DNA from: Epiperipatus broadwayi | Lineage: Eukaryota > Onychophora > Udeonychophora > Euonychophora > Peripatidae | DNA length: 64,000 nt | Assembly (NCBI GenBank): GCA_028023455.1 | Contig: JAQFVV010000182.1 | Span: forward strand, 124,001 to 188,000 | Reading direction: 5' to 3' | In this document: in pieces, positions 44,529 through 56,290 of the stretch | How positions within the stretch are numbered: position 1 is the first letter of the stretch | Layout of the letters: every line of letters begins with the position of its first letter | Made by a program: the position numbers and the translations under genes | Notes under the pieces: generated by a model | Seen by the model: only the letters and a program-made list of their open reading frames with translations | Database searches by the model: none | What the model was told of the DNA's origin: nothing

Positions 44529-47244
44529 ACACATGATGGGTGTTTGCTTTGTTAAATATTAAGTTAGGTAAATGTTGTGATGAATTGATTTTCATTACTT
44601 AATAAAAAATAAAAGCCCATTTTAAAAAATCATTTATATATATATACTATCAGTAGACTAATGATCAATGTATTCTACATCATGAATTGAGACAGAGACT
44701 GAGTAAGCATAATGATGACCCAATGTCAAGTTAATCACTGGGCAATCAAATGTAGAAAATAAATGTAGAATCCTATTATGTAATTTTTTATTATTAACTA
44801 TAACCAAGATAACTTGTGCAACAATAGACAGTTACAGCAATGTTGAAGGAAATGGAAAAGTTAGTATACCAAACATCAGAAACTAAGCTTGGTATAAAAG
44901 CAAACCCAGTTCATTTCCATTATCTTTTATTATTTTTTTAAATAATTCATCAACCATAGAAAACCAACAACTTAAGATCACATGTTCAAGTGCAGAACAA
45001 AATGGATGACTCATTCAAATACTCTGAATTATCTATATGTTTCTCAGCAGAAAACCATAAAAAATTAAAACTGATGTTTGAATTAAGAGAAGTTTGATAA
45101 AATCATGCAGTTTAATAAAATTAGTGAACTGTTTTTAAATTGATATTGGAAAAACTGCACTATTATTTGAACATGAACAAAAAAGGAATAGAATGTTGCC
45201 AGCACTTGAATAAAATGGTAAAGTTTTTTTTCTTGTAAGCCATTAAGTGCCAAATTGCAAATAAAGATAAATTAAGTCTGTTATAAACTACTGTGCAATG
45301 TATTCTGGCTAAATCGACAGTTCCATAGGACAGAATATCACTATCTTGACCCTGGAAGTACAATAAATTAACCTACTTACACTGGTAATGCCTAAAGAAG
45401 TTCCAATTGTCCTACACTAAATGTATACATGGATCAAAAAGAAGAGCAACTGCAGAAAATGGATGTAATACTATTTCAATCACCTTGTATAGGAATTCCA
45501 ATGAGTGACAGATGTCAACAAAGGTGATCCAAAAAGAGATAGACTGTATCTGTGAAGGACACCACTGCCAATCTAAATATTAAACAAAATAATTTAATCA
45601 AAGTTCTGATTTTGTTAGGAATATTTGTATATATAATTGTAAAAATTCTTTTTTTGTATTTCCACATTTGGAAGCTTAAGTGTCTATAATTTCGAAGGGT
45701 TCACTATAAGTGAAAGCAGTAAAATGAGGGAGGAAATCATTAAGTTAGATAATTTTTTTGTTAAATAAAGTTTAGATCAGCTTTTCCTCCAAAGCAACTT
45801 GACATTGATCACCATGACATGATGTAAGGTAAGATCTTTAAGACTGTTCCATATTAAGTATGCATGCTTATTACAGGACAGAGTTCATGTTATTTGTTTG
45901 CTGTTAACTAATAATTGTTTATGTTTATTTTTCAATATAAATGACTAATCTTCCTGTGCAGATGTTATTTTTTGTCAACCTTATGAAACCATACATAGAT
46001 AGGGAGTCCCCCCCAAAAATGGAACATAGCTAATTTGAATTGGTCAATGAGGCTACTACAGATATACCTGCATAATATTGTAAATTAGCTAGTTACTTTC
46101 ATGGTCAATTTAATAATAATAAAATTTTTGTTTTTTACTTTTTTTGGTTTTAAATAATTAATGCCATGCCATGTATTTCTACCACTGGGTAAGAGTTTAA
46201 AGTTGTGAATATATTTAATTGTTGATATGTTAGAAATCCATTCTTGTCACACACAATCATACTATTTTATCTTTGTTAAAGAGTTTTAATTTTTTTTTTT
46301 ACTTTGTTATGATGTTTAATAAATATTGTCAAATTTATTTACATTAAACTGGTCTCTAGTTTATCACAATTATTTATGCTTTCACTTATAAACTGATAAC
46401 CAAGGATACACACACACATCTCTCTCTTATATAATAGTGTAGAAATATGCTTGGATGAAGGATTATCTCAATTGCAACCTGCTATCCTGTATAAGTTCAT
46501 CCTGAAGAGAGTCGAAGGCAGATTTCTCCATGAGTTTAAATACAGAAGTATAATAGAGCCTGAAGGAGGAGGTATGGATGGACTAATCAGAGCTAGCCCA
46601 TTGGAGATAGTTATGATTATAGGTTGTATACTTCATCGCATCATTCACAGCATTCTACCAGAAGATCCTAGGTCTGACCATAGTGAGATGTGTTCCCTCT
46701 TCTCTTATGATAAATCCCAGCCTGAAGTTATCTGTAATCAATTTAAAATGAAATTTATCAAATATTATTATACTTTCAATGTATTTCAAAATTTTATTCA
46801 AAAGTTATTTGTTTAATGGATTAAACAACATTGTTGTTTTTATTACAAAAAATAAATTATCTACATAAATTGATTATAATTCATTAAAGGCGCAATCTGT
46901 TATAGCAAATTTGTATGTGCAAAAAATAAAGACTTGTAATTTAAAAAGCAAAACATAAGAAAAACATATTAAACATAATATTTTTATGAAAATTATTATC
47001 TTGATGAAAATAAGTATCTCAGCATTATAAAGACTTTAAGGTTTACGTGTTAAGAAAATTCAAATGCTTATAATTTATGTATATAATGAATTCAAATATA
47101 TAAAATATTTACAGCGGTATTTTATTTTTCCATGAAATATCTTTTATAAAAGAAATAACTCAATAAAAAAAATGTTACTTCTTGATAAATTTTTATAATA
47201 AAATGTCTTTAACTAGAATTATTATCTCTTTTCTTTACAATCGT
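44529..47244. other. AT-rich sequence; one unassigned frame
   Basis: 2.7 kb with no recognised element. The 121-codon frame at 46451-46816 (MDEGLSQLQPAILYKFILKR start) has plausible composition in its first ~90 codons but matches no family I know. It has no splice or promoter context and I do not call it a gene. A 66-codon minus frame at 45363-45163 is likewise unassigned. Confidence 0.4.
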
Positions 47245-47402
47245 AATGTTAAATACATAAATGTTAGGATATTTAAACCAGAAACGGTAGACACGTGTTT
47301 ATAAATTTTAGATTTTATTCATGTTGTCAAGAATGCTAAAATTTATAAATATATGTCTGCCTTTTCTGGGTCAAATGTCCTAACATTTATATATTTAACA
47401 TT
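47245..47402. repeat. MITE-like foldback, 158 bp
   Basis: Left arm AATGTTAAATACATAAATGT-TAGGA... and the reverse complement of the right arm AATGTTAAATATATAAATGT-TAGGA... run in parallel for ~65 bp, through CCAGAAA(A/-)(C)GG.AGACA and TTTATAAATTTTAG, with a ~25-bp loop near 47311-47335. No coding. A small palindromic DNA element. Confidence 0.75.
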
Positions 47403-47896
47403 AAAATATCTTTAATAAATATAAATGATAAGCAATTTATAATGTGTGCAAAACGTTCAAAAGTTGATATTCAAATTATAAAAATAATTACTCTATAAAT
47501 TTTGATACAATGGGATTGCATCGTCCATTTTAGTTTAGGGAAAACAGAGTCACTGAAGAAATCACTAGCAATTTTGTTATTTAAAATTTATTTTTTTAAA
47601 AAAAAAAGACTTCTAATCTATAATGAACTTAGTTAAGTTCTGAAATTATCCAAAATAAAACATGATTTCGATTTAACTGATAATAAAAATATTTTTCAAG
47701 ATATAAGATTGTTTAACTCCCTAACGATCAACAACTTATAAAATGTTTATATTTGGGTTTAAAACGGATAGGCTTTAAATATAAAAATTCTATACATACA
47801 AAAGTGGAAAACTTTAATAAATATTCACTATCATTTCATACAGAATCAAAAATTGATTTATAACTTGTAATGATTTGGTCAATGATATTCATTCTC
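47403..47896. other. AT-rich spacer
   Basis: No recognised feature between the foldback and the gypsy LTR. Confidence 0.55.
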
Positions 47897-48461
47897 ATTT
47901 AATTATTTTTAGAAATAATACACAAGGAAAGTTTTAAAACAAAGAGTTTATTACTCTGAATACTATTGATAAATTGTTAGTATTTCAACTAGCTGGCTGG
48001 CTGGTTGAATTCCATAATATAAATCAGTCTCAGTCGTGCACACACAATTCTTTTTAATATTGAACTATAACATTGTATTTGTATTGCTGTACTTTATTTT
48101 ACTTTGTTAACTCTTCCTTATTAACTTTTTGCTATAATACTTTCTTTGGCATATTTCATTACTCATGCACTGTTATTTTGAAAACACAATACTGCTTGTA
48201 CACACCTTTCGCGCTATACTACTATTTTATATTTTTCGATAGTCAGTATATTTTTGCATGATCTAATTTATATAAAATAGTTTTATTATTAAGTTTCCTT
48301 GCAGATTATTTTTATATTTGCATAATTTTACTTATTGCATATTAAGTTTTTTTAGAGTAAATCTTTAATGTTTTTTATATTGATTAATTTTACAAAGATA
48401 TACTCATACAACTTTTTTTTTTATTATTAATAATATTCAGATTTTTTAGTCAAATATAACA
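47897..48461 (-). repeat. 3' LTR of gypsy family 2
   Basis: About 565 bp, homologous over its length to 54074-54621: shared AAATAATACAYAAGGAAAGT, AAATCAGTCTCARTYRTGC, TTTCATTRCTCATGCACT, GAATAAATCTTTAATGT-like and ACTCATRCAACTTT blocks. The minus-strand start TGTTATATTTGACTAA at 48461 follows a weak purine tract. Confidence 0.85.
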
Positions 48462-48661
48462 ATTATATCCACTTTAGAAATAGACCCATTAATTCACAAG
48501 AAATAATCTTATAATTGTTTAGACATATATTGATCGTTGGAAGATCTTTATAATATTGATTTTTTTTCCTCCTGCTCAATTATTCTTTATTCTCTTTCAG
48601 GCTGCAGTTCATTATCTATTTCAGTAAGTATACCTTGTGAATCTTGTCTGAAAGGTTTTTC
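48462..48661 (-). other. 3' internal remnant of gypsy family 2
   Basis: Between the 3' LTR and the nested element. The minus-strand frame after the insertion reads EKPFRQDSQGILTEIDNELQ, which joins in style with the other side of the insert (SENIKMEASVDTKLSIKEKS) and may be the integrase C-terminal tail. Confidence 0.5.
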
Positions 48662-50395
48662 CGTAATCATCTGAAATCCAGGCACGGCCGCTTGGGGTGT
48701 TGTTTATGTGTACAAAACACATAAAAATGCTGTTTCTACGGCCGGCCTTATGGACTAATACAACATTTAATGTTGTATTAACCCATTATGGCAGGTCGCT
48801 TTGCATGACATTGCACAAAAATATTACAGCCCATTTTGTGCTTCAAAACTATTTACACATATTTGTTCTATTCATAGCTGATTACCGTATCGCTTGAGGG
48901 TGTTTGAATTTCAAGTCGGTACAACTTTTCAAATCTCCGTAATAGAGTAATGCCATTTCTATTTAAATAATGTTTTTAATTACTAATAATTGTCATATGG
49001 TCCCCACCCTTCCCTAAAAAATATTAATATGTAAAAAATTGGCAAAGTGTATATTCGAACATGCTTCAACAAAGCTTATGCGCTAAGTCATGTTCAGCAT
49101 GGAAAATATACGAGACCACTAAAAGGTCTGAGAAGAACATGCAATTTTTAAACTTTTCTTCAGAATTGCCAAGTACAGAAAGTGTGTGAGATTGTGTCCT
49201 TTTTTCAGCCACATAATGTCCACTTTTTATTGCAGCACTAAAATAATAAATAATTTTAAAAAGTCCAAAGTTTGTTTTTCCTTTTTTTTTTTTTCATTTT
49301 ATTAGAAATTGACAAGTATTTGGATTCTATTTTTTGCAGCAGGGTTAAAATAAATGACTATTTTTGTAGACTTTTTGTTAATAATAACAAAGTATGAAAT
49401 CCACCCCCCCCTCCCAAAAAAAGCAGTTTATTATAGAAGGCCAAAAAAAAAAAAAGGGTAATTCAAACGAAATATAAATCAAAGTAAAATGTGAGAAAAA
49501 GTTGTTGAAAAAAAAAAAAGTAAATTATTGACTTTTTGTTACAATTCTTTTTCTGAGTGTGGGTGTGAGTATATTAAAACAATTTTTTTTAGCCCCCCAA
49601 AAAAACACAAAAGTTACTTTTTATTTAATAAGAAAAACAATTTGGTCAAGGCAAAAAAAAAAAAAGGTTGAATAAATTCGAAATAATACCCAAATAATTG
49701 CATTATATTTTTTCATCAGGGTTAAAACAAGTGGGGTTCAAATAAATGACTATTTTTTTTGTTGACTTTTTGTTAAGAATAACAGTATGAAAGCCCCCCA
49801 AAAAGCTGTTTCTTGTAGAAGCAAAAAAAAAGGCTAATTCAAACATAATATAAATCAAAGTAAAAAGTGAAAACAAGTTGTTTAAAAAAAAGTAATATTA
49901 TTGACTTCATGTTACAATTATTGATCCGAGGGTGGGGATTTCGAAACAATTTTTGAACCCCCAACAACACAAAAGTTAGTTTTGATTTAATAATAAGAAG
50001 AAAAACAATTTAGTCAAGCAAAAAAAAAAAAGGTAGAACAAAGTCGAAACAAGTCCCAAATAATTATCCCATTATATTTTTTTGGCATGGTTAAAACAAG
50101 TTTTTTCGTTGTGAAACAGTCCAAAGTTTTAATTAAAATTCAAAAAATTAAATTATCCAAATTTGTTGGATAAAGAAAAATATCAGGTTAAAAAAAAACA
50201 AAAAAACAACGAAAATGAATATAACAAATTTGTTTAATAAAAAAGAAATGTTGAAAATGAAATAAAAAAATTTGTTTAATCAAAAAAAAAAAGATGTATA
50301 AAAAAAGTTGCGGTGACCCGGTAATGTTATATTTGATTGATTTTTGTATAGCATCAACACCCCAAGTGGCCATGCCTGGATTTCAGATGATTACT
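48662..50395. mobile_element. 1.73-kb TIR element nested in gypsy family 2
   Basis: Perfectly placed 40-bp terminal inverted repeats, GTAATCATCTGAAATCCAGG followed by CAYGGCCRCTTGGGGTGTTG, at 48663-48702 and 50355-50394, differing at two positions. The flanks GGTTTTTC (48654-48661) and GATTTTTC (50396-50403) form an 8-bp target-site duplication with one mismatch, so the borders are good to the base. No transposase frame was found inside, so it is non-autonomous. The 8-bp TSD fits hAT, P or MULE-like groups among others; the superfamily is undetermined. It must be younger than the gypsy copy it interrupts. Confidence 0.85.
49330..50100. repeat. Internal ~365-392-bp tandem repeat with homopolymer runs
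   Basis: The order AATAAATGACTATTTTT, TTGACTTTTTGTTAA, CCCCCC, GGCTAATTCAAAC, AAGTTGTT, ACACAAAAGTTA, AAAAACAATTT, GTCGAAA..CCCAAATAATT occurs twice (starting 49351 and 49743; e.g. the ACACAAAAGTTA block at ~49606 and ~49970). A9-A13, C6-C8 and T8-T10 runs differ in length between units. Each unit ends near a TTCGAAAT/GTCGAAAC box. Confidence 0.75.
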
Positions 50396-50479
50396 GATTT
50401 TTCTTTTATGCTTAATTTGGTGTCAACAGATGCTTCCATTTTAATATTTTCACTGTTTTCTGGAGAAGGTGAGTAGTAG

Positions 50480-51200
50480 TTGAATTTGTAGTTTTATTTA
50501 TTATATCTATAAGCGCACAAAAACAGATTTTAAAATGCATAATATGCCTACTTACATATCTACTATCTTCTATTTTAATTATGCATATTTGCTTAGATAA
50601 TAGTTATGTCTCTTATCCAGAAAGTTTGTCCTATTTTAAATTTGACACTTTCTAATTCTATCTCCTAATCTCTAGTTTTGCTCAGAATTAACACAGAAAT
50701 GTATGTCCTAAAACAACAATTTATTAATAATTCTGATAGAATTTTTTTGGTTATTAACATGAACATTTATATACTCCATTATATTCAATGTACATTTTAA
50801 TTGTTGAATAAACTTTTCTGTTAATCCATTTGATTCAGAGGCCTTTCTTAGCTAAACAAATCCTTCAACCGTACTAAACAAAATCTGTATCATTGACTGT
50901 AAATATTCTCAGAGTGCTCATGGGTTACAAATAATTCATTTTGTACTTTTACCATATTATCTGTGTTGAAATTTGATCATTCTATATTTTGTCCATTTGG
51001 AGTATGAATTGATAACTATAAAAAATATTTATTCATGTAACAACCCTGACTGATCTAAATGAATCTGTTTCCATAGCTTTGAAGCTTCAGATCATGGTTT
51101 TAAACTCCTTCAAACTAACCTCACTGTTTTTTGACAATAATTTGGGGTGTCCTTCATGTAACCACTATAACAGACATTTTCTCTCCTCAGAATTAAAACA
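50480..51200 (-). pseudogene. Gypsy family 2 integrase (relic)
   Basis: LHEGHPKLLSKNSEVSLKEF near 51160-51100 is the HHCC zinc-binding start of integrase (His-x3-His region). The core reads VNDTDFV around 50890 and SESNGLTEKFIQQLKCTLNI at 50840-50780, the conserved region holding the catalytic Glu in intact relatives. Numerous stops. The C-terminal tail is split by the nested element. Confidence 0.7.
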
Positions 51201-52820
51201 GGGTCATTGATAAGAATTTATTCTTTACACATAAATAAACTTTCCTGAGCATTCTAAATTTGTGGAATTATGTAGTTTGGTCTCACTTTTGGCCAGACAT
51301 TTTGATACAATTTTTACTAATTATTATCCTGTGTCATTTTTCATCCATTCTGCTGCAACTTTCCTATTTACAATTTTAACATTTCCTGACATGTATGTAT
51401 TTGATTTCTGTAATACTGGATTTAAAATGTGCTTTTATTTGGAGTTTTAGAAAGGCTTTCTGCATGCTTTACCTGCTTGTATAATATTTCAAAATCATGT
51501 GAGAGCAAAATATTAACCCATTATAGCATGTGTTGATTAGCATAATCTGGAGACTTTTTACTCTTTCTAAATATCCTCAATAGAGGTCTATAATCTCTTG
51601 AATATTTTATATTGAAGCATGGATCAAACTTTTGGATGAGTGGCTTTGGGGTACTTTTGCCTAGTATTCGAACTGGGTTAAACCAATATACATCATTCGA
51701 CCAGCACAATATGAATGCCCAATAATGATTCTGTTGGCATTATTTTATTGCAAATATTACTGCAAGAGTCTCCTTATCTAATTGGTTATAATTTTCTCAG
51801 TCAGTGAGAATATTCTTGATGCATATACAATAGGTCATTCACTTTGAGAAATTATAGCACCTATTCTGAAGTCTGAGGTGTACCTTGTAATCATAATTTC
51901 TTTCTCTTTGCAATAATATACTAATAGTCAGTCAGATGCCAGAAAATCTTTCACTTTTTTAAAAGCCACATCCTATTGAGTTCCTTACTTTCATCTCTTT
52001 TTTTAAATAAATTGTAGAGAGGGTGGCTATATTGAATTTTTTTTTCAGAAAGCTTTAAATAAAATAGAGTATGCCTAAAAGGCCTACAACTCTTAATGTT
52101 TGTTGAATTCAGGGTATTCTTAACTGCAAGTGACCTTTTCTGAGTTATGATATTTATCCTAATCTATTAGAATATGTCCCAGCAATTTAATTTCTTTAAT
52201 TGACCATAATCATTTTGATGTGTTAAGCCTAGTTTCAAATTTCACACATGGCGCTGACATATTTTTTTCAGCTTATTTTTAGTTTCAACAATTATCAGGA
52301 TAACATCCAAATATGATATAGGTTCTTCTGCTCCTCACTTTAACTTGGAAAATATTAACTATTATTGTAATTCTTTACAGTAACTCACTGAACTTAAATA
52401 TAGTCATATGTATGTTTGTTATAAGTAACTCAGCTGCACTAGCAGTAACTGGGACGTGACAAAATGCCAAATGCAAATTCAATTTGTTAAAATATGAAAC
52501 TTTCTGCAAAAGAGCTAATATTTCTCTTACACTTTGTACAGAATAAGCTTTTTTGTAGATGTTTTCATTTACTCTTGGTCAAAAGTCACCTCATATTTTT
52601 GCATTACCTTTCAGTTTTAAAACAATGATTATGGGTGTTACCCAAGTTGATTCTTCTATTAGTGTAAGAATGCCTTTATTTACTAGATCGTTTAGTGTTT
52701 CCTCAACTTTAGGCTTAAGAGCTAATGGAATCTTTCTAAGTATACATATGATTTATTGAGCATTATCTATTAGTTCTATCTCTAACTCTGCTGGGCTAAA
52801 TTTATTTCTTATTTCTCCTT
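51201..52820 (-). pseudogene. Gypsy family 2 reverse transcriptase and RNase H (relic)
   Basis: RT: LKPKVEETLNDLVNKGIL, STWVTPIIIVLKLKGN and KI-stop-GDF near 52.7 kb match the LxxLxxxGIIxPxxxSxWxxPIVxVxKxxGxxRxCxDF region. PISYLDVILIIVETKNKLKK at ~52.3 kb holds motif C with YLDD changed to YLDV (52302-52313). IKEIKLLGHILID follows. RNase H: TPQTSE..L, then DYRPLLRIFRKSKKSP near 51.6 kb, where the usual catalytic TDHKPL reads RDYRPL. Reads in several frames with many stops. Confidence 0.75.
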
Positions 52821-52959
52821 TTGATCATATTATTTTAGTAATGTTAATCTTGATTTCTAAAGGCTTGAACCAGTTAAATCTCAATTCAGGACTGAGATCC
52901 TTAGTTATAACATATAACATAAATTTTTTATCTGACTGTTTTACTTTTACTGGAATTAT

Positions 52960-53260
52960 CATTATTTATTTATATCAATAGGATTTCCATTTCCATTTGT
53001 AGCTACCAAATATATCTTTTGGATTTGAATATTGTTATTCCATTTCCTAATAATGGTTATCCAATCTTTTAAAATGATAAATGATATATCTACCCCACTA
53101 TCAATTTTCATTTTGTTAATTTGATTGCAAATTTTGACATGTATTACATTACATGTAGCCTCAGTTTCCTTTATTTTTTTTTTGGCATTTTCTGAACTCT
53201 TAAATACTTCTCCTCTTGATTTACTATTGGTAGAAAAATCTAGTTTAGCCATTTTTTGTT
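52960..53260 (-). pseudogene. Gypsy family 2 aspartic protease (relic)
   Basis: Frame 53252-52962 includes NQINKMKIDSGVDISFI: the active site DTG is DSG here (codons at 53103-53095), which is a natural retropepsin variant, and the frame continues KDWITIIRKWN. The stretch stays open for 96 codons. Confidence 0.7.
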
Positions 53261-53981
53261 TGTTATTACAAACTTTTCATTAATGATCAGTCAGTTCACA
53301 ATCATTATACTTCTTTTTTTTTATTTTATCACATTTTCTTTATGTGTTTTTTTCCACAATAGTAACAAATGCAAATATCCTGTTTAATATTTTTCTAAGC
53401 CATCTGCACCTTTGCCTTGTTAATTGATGTGGTTGATTTAATAGATCTGCTATATTTTTAAATTCTATAGTATGTTTTAAAGCAGTTTTGTATGCTATTT
53501 TTCTTTCAATGACAGCAGCATAAGTTAGTGGAAACTCACTTAGTAATATTTGTCTAAGTTTCCATATCATGTGCTCCATAACAGTTGATCTAATAACACC
53601 TCTTTTACCTAATTTTTATACTTATATTCGTTTGTAAACTCTTACAGTACAATATCATATTCTTGTATGTTTTCATTTGGTGCCTGCATTGTATTTTGGA
53701 AGTGAAGTCATGCTATATATTTTGAAGTTGTTGGTTTAAAATATAGATTTAACTTTTTTAGCAACTCTTTCTAGGGAACATCTTCAAATATTTTTGGATC
53801 ACATGGCCAACTAACTATTTGAAGCACATCCTTTTCTGACATCCACATAAGAGCAGCAACTTTCAGTTTGCTATCCACAATGCTGTTTATTATCATGTAC
53901 CTTTTGACATTTAATGTATATTTGCCATTGCCCTGAATTGTTTACATTGAATGGTATTATCCCACGGTTCCGAATTGCCAT
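53261..53981 (-). pseudogene. Gypsy family 2 gag (relic)
   Basis: ATG at 53981-53979 opens MAIRNRGIIPFNVNNSGQWQ. After frameshifts it continues SKLKVAALMWMSEKDVLQIV, LKKLNLYFKPTTSKYIA, APNENIQEYD and EVLLDQLLW, then the open frame 53579-53340 (LRQILLSEFPLTYAAVIERK). The order (WxxYxxRLxxY, KxAxLL, Lxx.xxPxx.., ESIxEY, LRDQLV) is that of gypsy gag. A zinc knuckle is only vaguely present (CRWLRKILNRIFAFVTIVEK region). Confidence 0.7.
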
Positions 53982-54073
53982 GTTGTATGTCCATGTTACT
54001 AACTGATGCTTTACACATTGAGACTGCACCAACTGAGTACAGGGGCCATATTGATTTAAACTATTTGTACACC

Positions 54074-54621
54074 CATTAAATTATTTTAAAAATAATACAT
54101 AAGGAAAGTTTTAAACTTAACAAAAAATTTATTACTCTTGTTTGTATTTCAACTAGAGGTTTGTTGGTTGATTTCAATAAATAAATCAGTCTCAATTATG
54201 CCGACACAGTTCTTTATAGTGTTGCTGCATTTTTATTATTGTACTTCATATTACTCTGTTATTTCTTTTCCGTTAACTTTTCAATATAATGCTCACTTCA
54301 GCATATTTCATTGCTCATGCACTACTGTTTCGCAAGCAATGTACTGCTCACACACACACCTTACAAGCTGTATAGCTCTCTCACATTTCTTGAAAGTCAA
54401 TATATTTTTACATAATCTAATTTGCATAAAATAATATCATTATTGTCTTCTTGAAAATTCGTATGTCTAGGTTATTTTTATATACTTATTGTGCATAGTA
54501 TTTTTTTTCTAGAATAAATCTTTAATGTCTTTTATATTGCCAAATTTTATACGCACACACTCATGCAACTTTATTTTTCTTTATACATTATCATTATAAA
54601 GTTTCTTAGTAAATTATAAGA
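54074..54621 (-). repeat. 5' LTR of gypsy family 2
   Basis: Partner of 47897-48461. The minus-strand start near 54621 is TCTTATAATTTACTAAG versus TGTTATATTTGACTAAA in the 3' LTR. The many differences indicate age. Between its inner end and gag lies ~90 bp of leader; a primer-binding site was not identified with confidence. Confidence 0.85.
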
Positions 54622-55924
54622 GTCAATTGCAAGAGGTTAAATTATTTCATTTCCAAAACGAAATATGCTAAAGTAATTATAATTATTTACAATTTATATA
54701 GATTTTTATTTTTTTTAATTTCAATTTGGTTCAATAAACTTTTTTTTAAAAAAATAAAGTTTTGAGTACAAAAACATATTAAAAATATTATAGCATATTA
54801 AAATTAACAATAATAAAAAAATTGTAAAAGAGTTTATGAATGCTTTATTTATATAAAGAATTTGAAGTGAAAGAAGAAAAGAAATGGTCAGCAATAAACT
54901 TCAGTCTCACAATTGAAAATGTCACTGTGAAACTTAAAAGTACAAAAGTATATCGATAATATTGGAGATATATCATTGATATAACTCTTAGAAAAATAAT
55001 CGAAGATTATAATATAAATGTTATAAAAATGCTACTTTTTTATATATAAATTTCAAAGGGAAAATGTGAATTCAACAGATAAAAATAAAATTTCAGATGG
55101 ACTTAATAAAGAAATAAAATATATAATTTTATTATGAAAAATAAATCAGCAGGGGGAGTTGATATAGTTTAATCTGTTTATAAGATGTTTTAAAGAAAAC
55201 AACATCTCCACTGTACACTATTATCATATTGAAAATGTAAATTTATGAGATTATTATTTATTCCCTACGAACTTTTTATTGTAAGCTTATCTAGTAAATT
55301 ATAAAAGCTGGATTTTTTACTTAGCCAAAAGATTAATCACGTATAATTTTAAAATGGATTTTATTCGCAGATCAACTCAAATTTCAATCAAAATTATTCA
55401 AAGATTTAAGGCCATGAATTTCAGTATGTTTCATAGATTATGAAAAGACATTTTATTATAGATATTCATTATACTGACTTAGACTAATGCTTTAAAAAAC
55501 AAATAATTAGAAATACTTATTTTGAAATAATATGCAAAAATTTCAATTTAACTAATAAAATCGTATAAAATTGCTTAAAACTTTAAGATAGAGATAAGTG
55601 CATGTAAAGATAAGTCAATTTCTTCAAAATTATGCTATACATTAGAAAATGTCAGGGTTCAAGATAATCTACATCATCTAGATTTGCAGATTATATATTC
55701 TGTTATTTCTTCAATGGCTAATGACTTTCAATAAAGAATTAGTCATTTATATTTAGGACTTGGGTGAGTTGAAAAGTTAAGAAAATAAAAGACTTGCCTA
55801 GCCTTTTGTGGAAAATAATAGAAAGACCTGTGACTTGCAACATGCTGTAAACAGCTGAGAATACTAATGATAATAAAACCATATATTATTTTGACGTATT
55901 AATGTAAGGTAGTTAACTATGAAC
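54622..55924. other. AT-rich sequence, nothing recognised
   Basis: 1.3 kb of AT-rich DNA with no supported feature. Confidence 0.5.
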
Positions 55925-55990
55925 GCTACATATCTCTATCTTATATAACTGATACACATAACCACATATTATGTGAAATAGATAAATGAG

Positions 55991-56035
55991 CTCCAATATA
56001 CATATTTTGTGTTGAATCAGCAGTCATCAGTTAGC
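55991..56035 (-). ncRNA. Decayed hammerhead, family C, left copy
   Basis: Minus strand: CUGAUGA intact, stem II CUGCUGAUUCAACAC weakened, GAAA changed to AAAA, stem III AUAUGUAU with UUGG closing stem I (CUAA/UUGG). Loss of the invariant G12 makes activity unlikely. Confidence 0.55.
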
Positions 56036-56142
56036 CTGGATCATCATCTGGCACACACATACATAATCAGTGCTGAAGATATTTTCTATCATAATATAAA
56101 CTGAACACTGATTATATATGTGTGGGGGAGATGATGATCCGG

Positions 56143-56185
56143 ACCAACTGGTAAGTGCTGGTTCAGCATGAAATACGTATATTGG
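56143..56185 (+). ncRNA. Decayed hammerhead, family C, right copy
   Basis: ACCAA, CUGGUAA (from CUGAUGA, two changes in the core), stem II GUGCU-GGUUC-AGCAU intact, GAAA, AUACGUAU, A, UUGG. Stems I, II and III are all preserved, but the core substitutions should abolish cleavage. Confidence 0.6.
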
Positions 56186-56290
56186 AGATTCTGTTTATGT
56201 TTTTTTCACATGTATATGGTCATATGTATCGGTTATATAAGATGGAGTGAATGACTGAAGGGTGCTTGAAAGTCTGTGTTCAAATTCCTT

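Larger units (their letters stand above)
47897..54621 (-). mobile_element. Ty3/gypsy LTR retrotransposon family 2, two LTRs, ~5 kb plus nested insert
   Basis: On the minus strand: 5' LTR (54621-54074), gag (from 53981), protease (~53100), RT (~52.8-52.2 kb), RNase H (~51.9-51.5 kb), integrase (~51.15-50.7 kb), a nested TIR element, then the 3' LTR (48461-47897). Domain order PR-RT-RH-IN marks Ty3/gypsy. All coding parts carry stops and frameshifts and the LTRs are clearly diverged, so the insertion is old. Without the nested element it is ~4.99 kb. Confidence 0.85.
55925..56290. repeat. Inverted head-to-head pair of family C repeats
   Basis: The left (minus-strand) copy runs from about 56090 down to 55925; the right (plus-strand) copy from about 56075 to 56290. 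Each goes TATYATAATAT, CACTGATTATATATGTGTG-like, GATGATGATCCGGACCAACT, ribozyme, then a tail. The right copy has the complete tail (TATCGGTTATATAAGATGGA to GTGTTCAAATTCC). The arms are ~150 bp and diverged by roughly 15-20% by eye. Confidence 0.8.

Noticed and set aside
49180-50180. Hammerhead motifs around the TTCGAAA/GTCGAAAC boxes in the nested element
   Set aside because: GAAA boxes are present but no CUGANGA or stem I partner is visible.
54138-54434. 98-codon plus-strand frame
   Set aside because: Lies wholly inside the gypsy 5' LTR and is paralleled by a similar accident in the 3' LTR (48073-48261).
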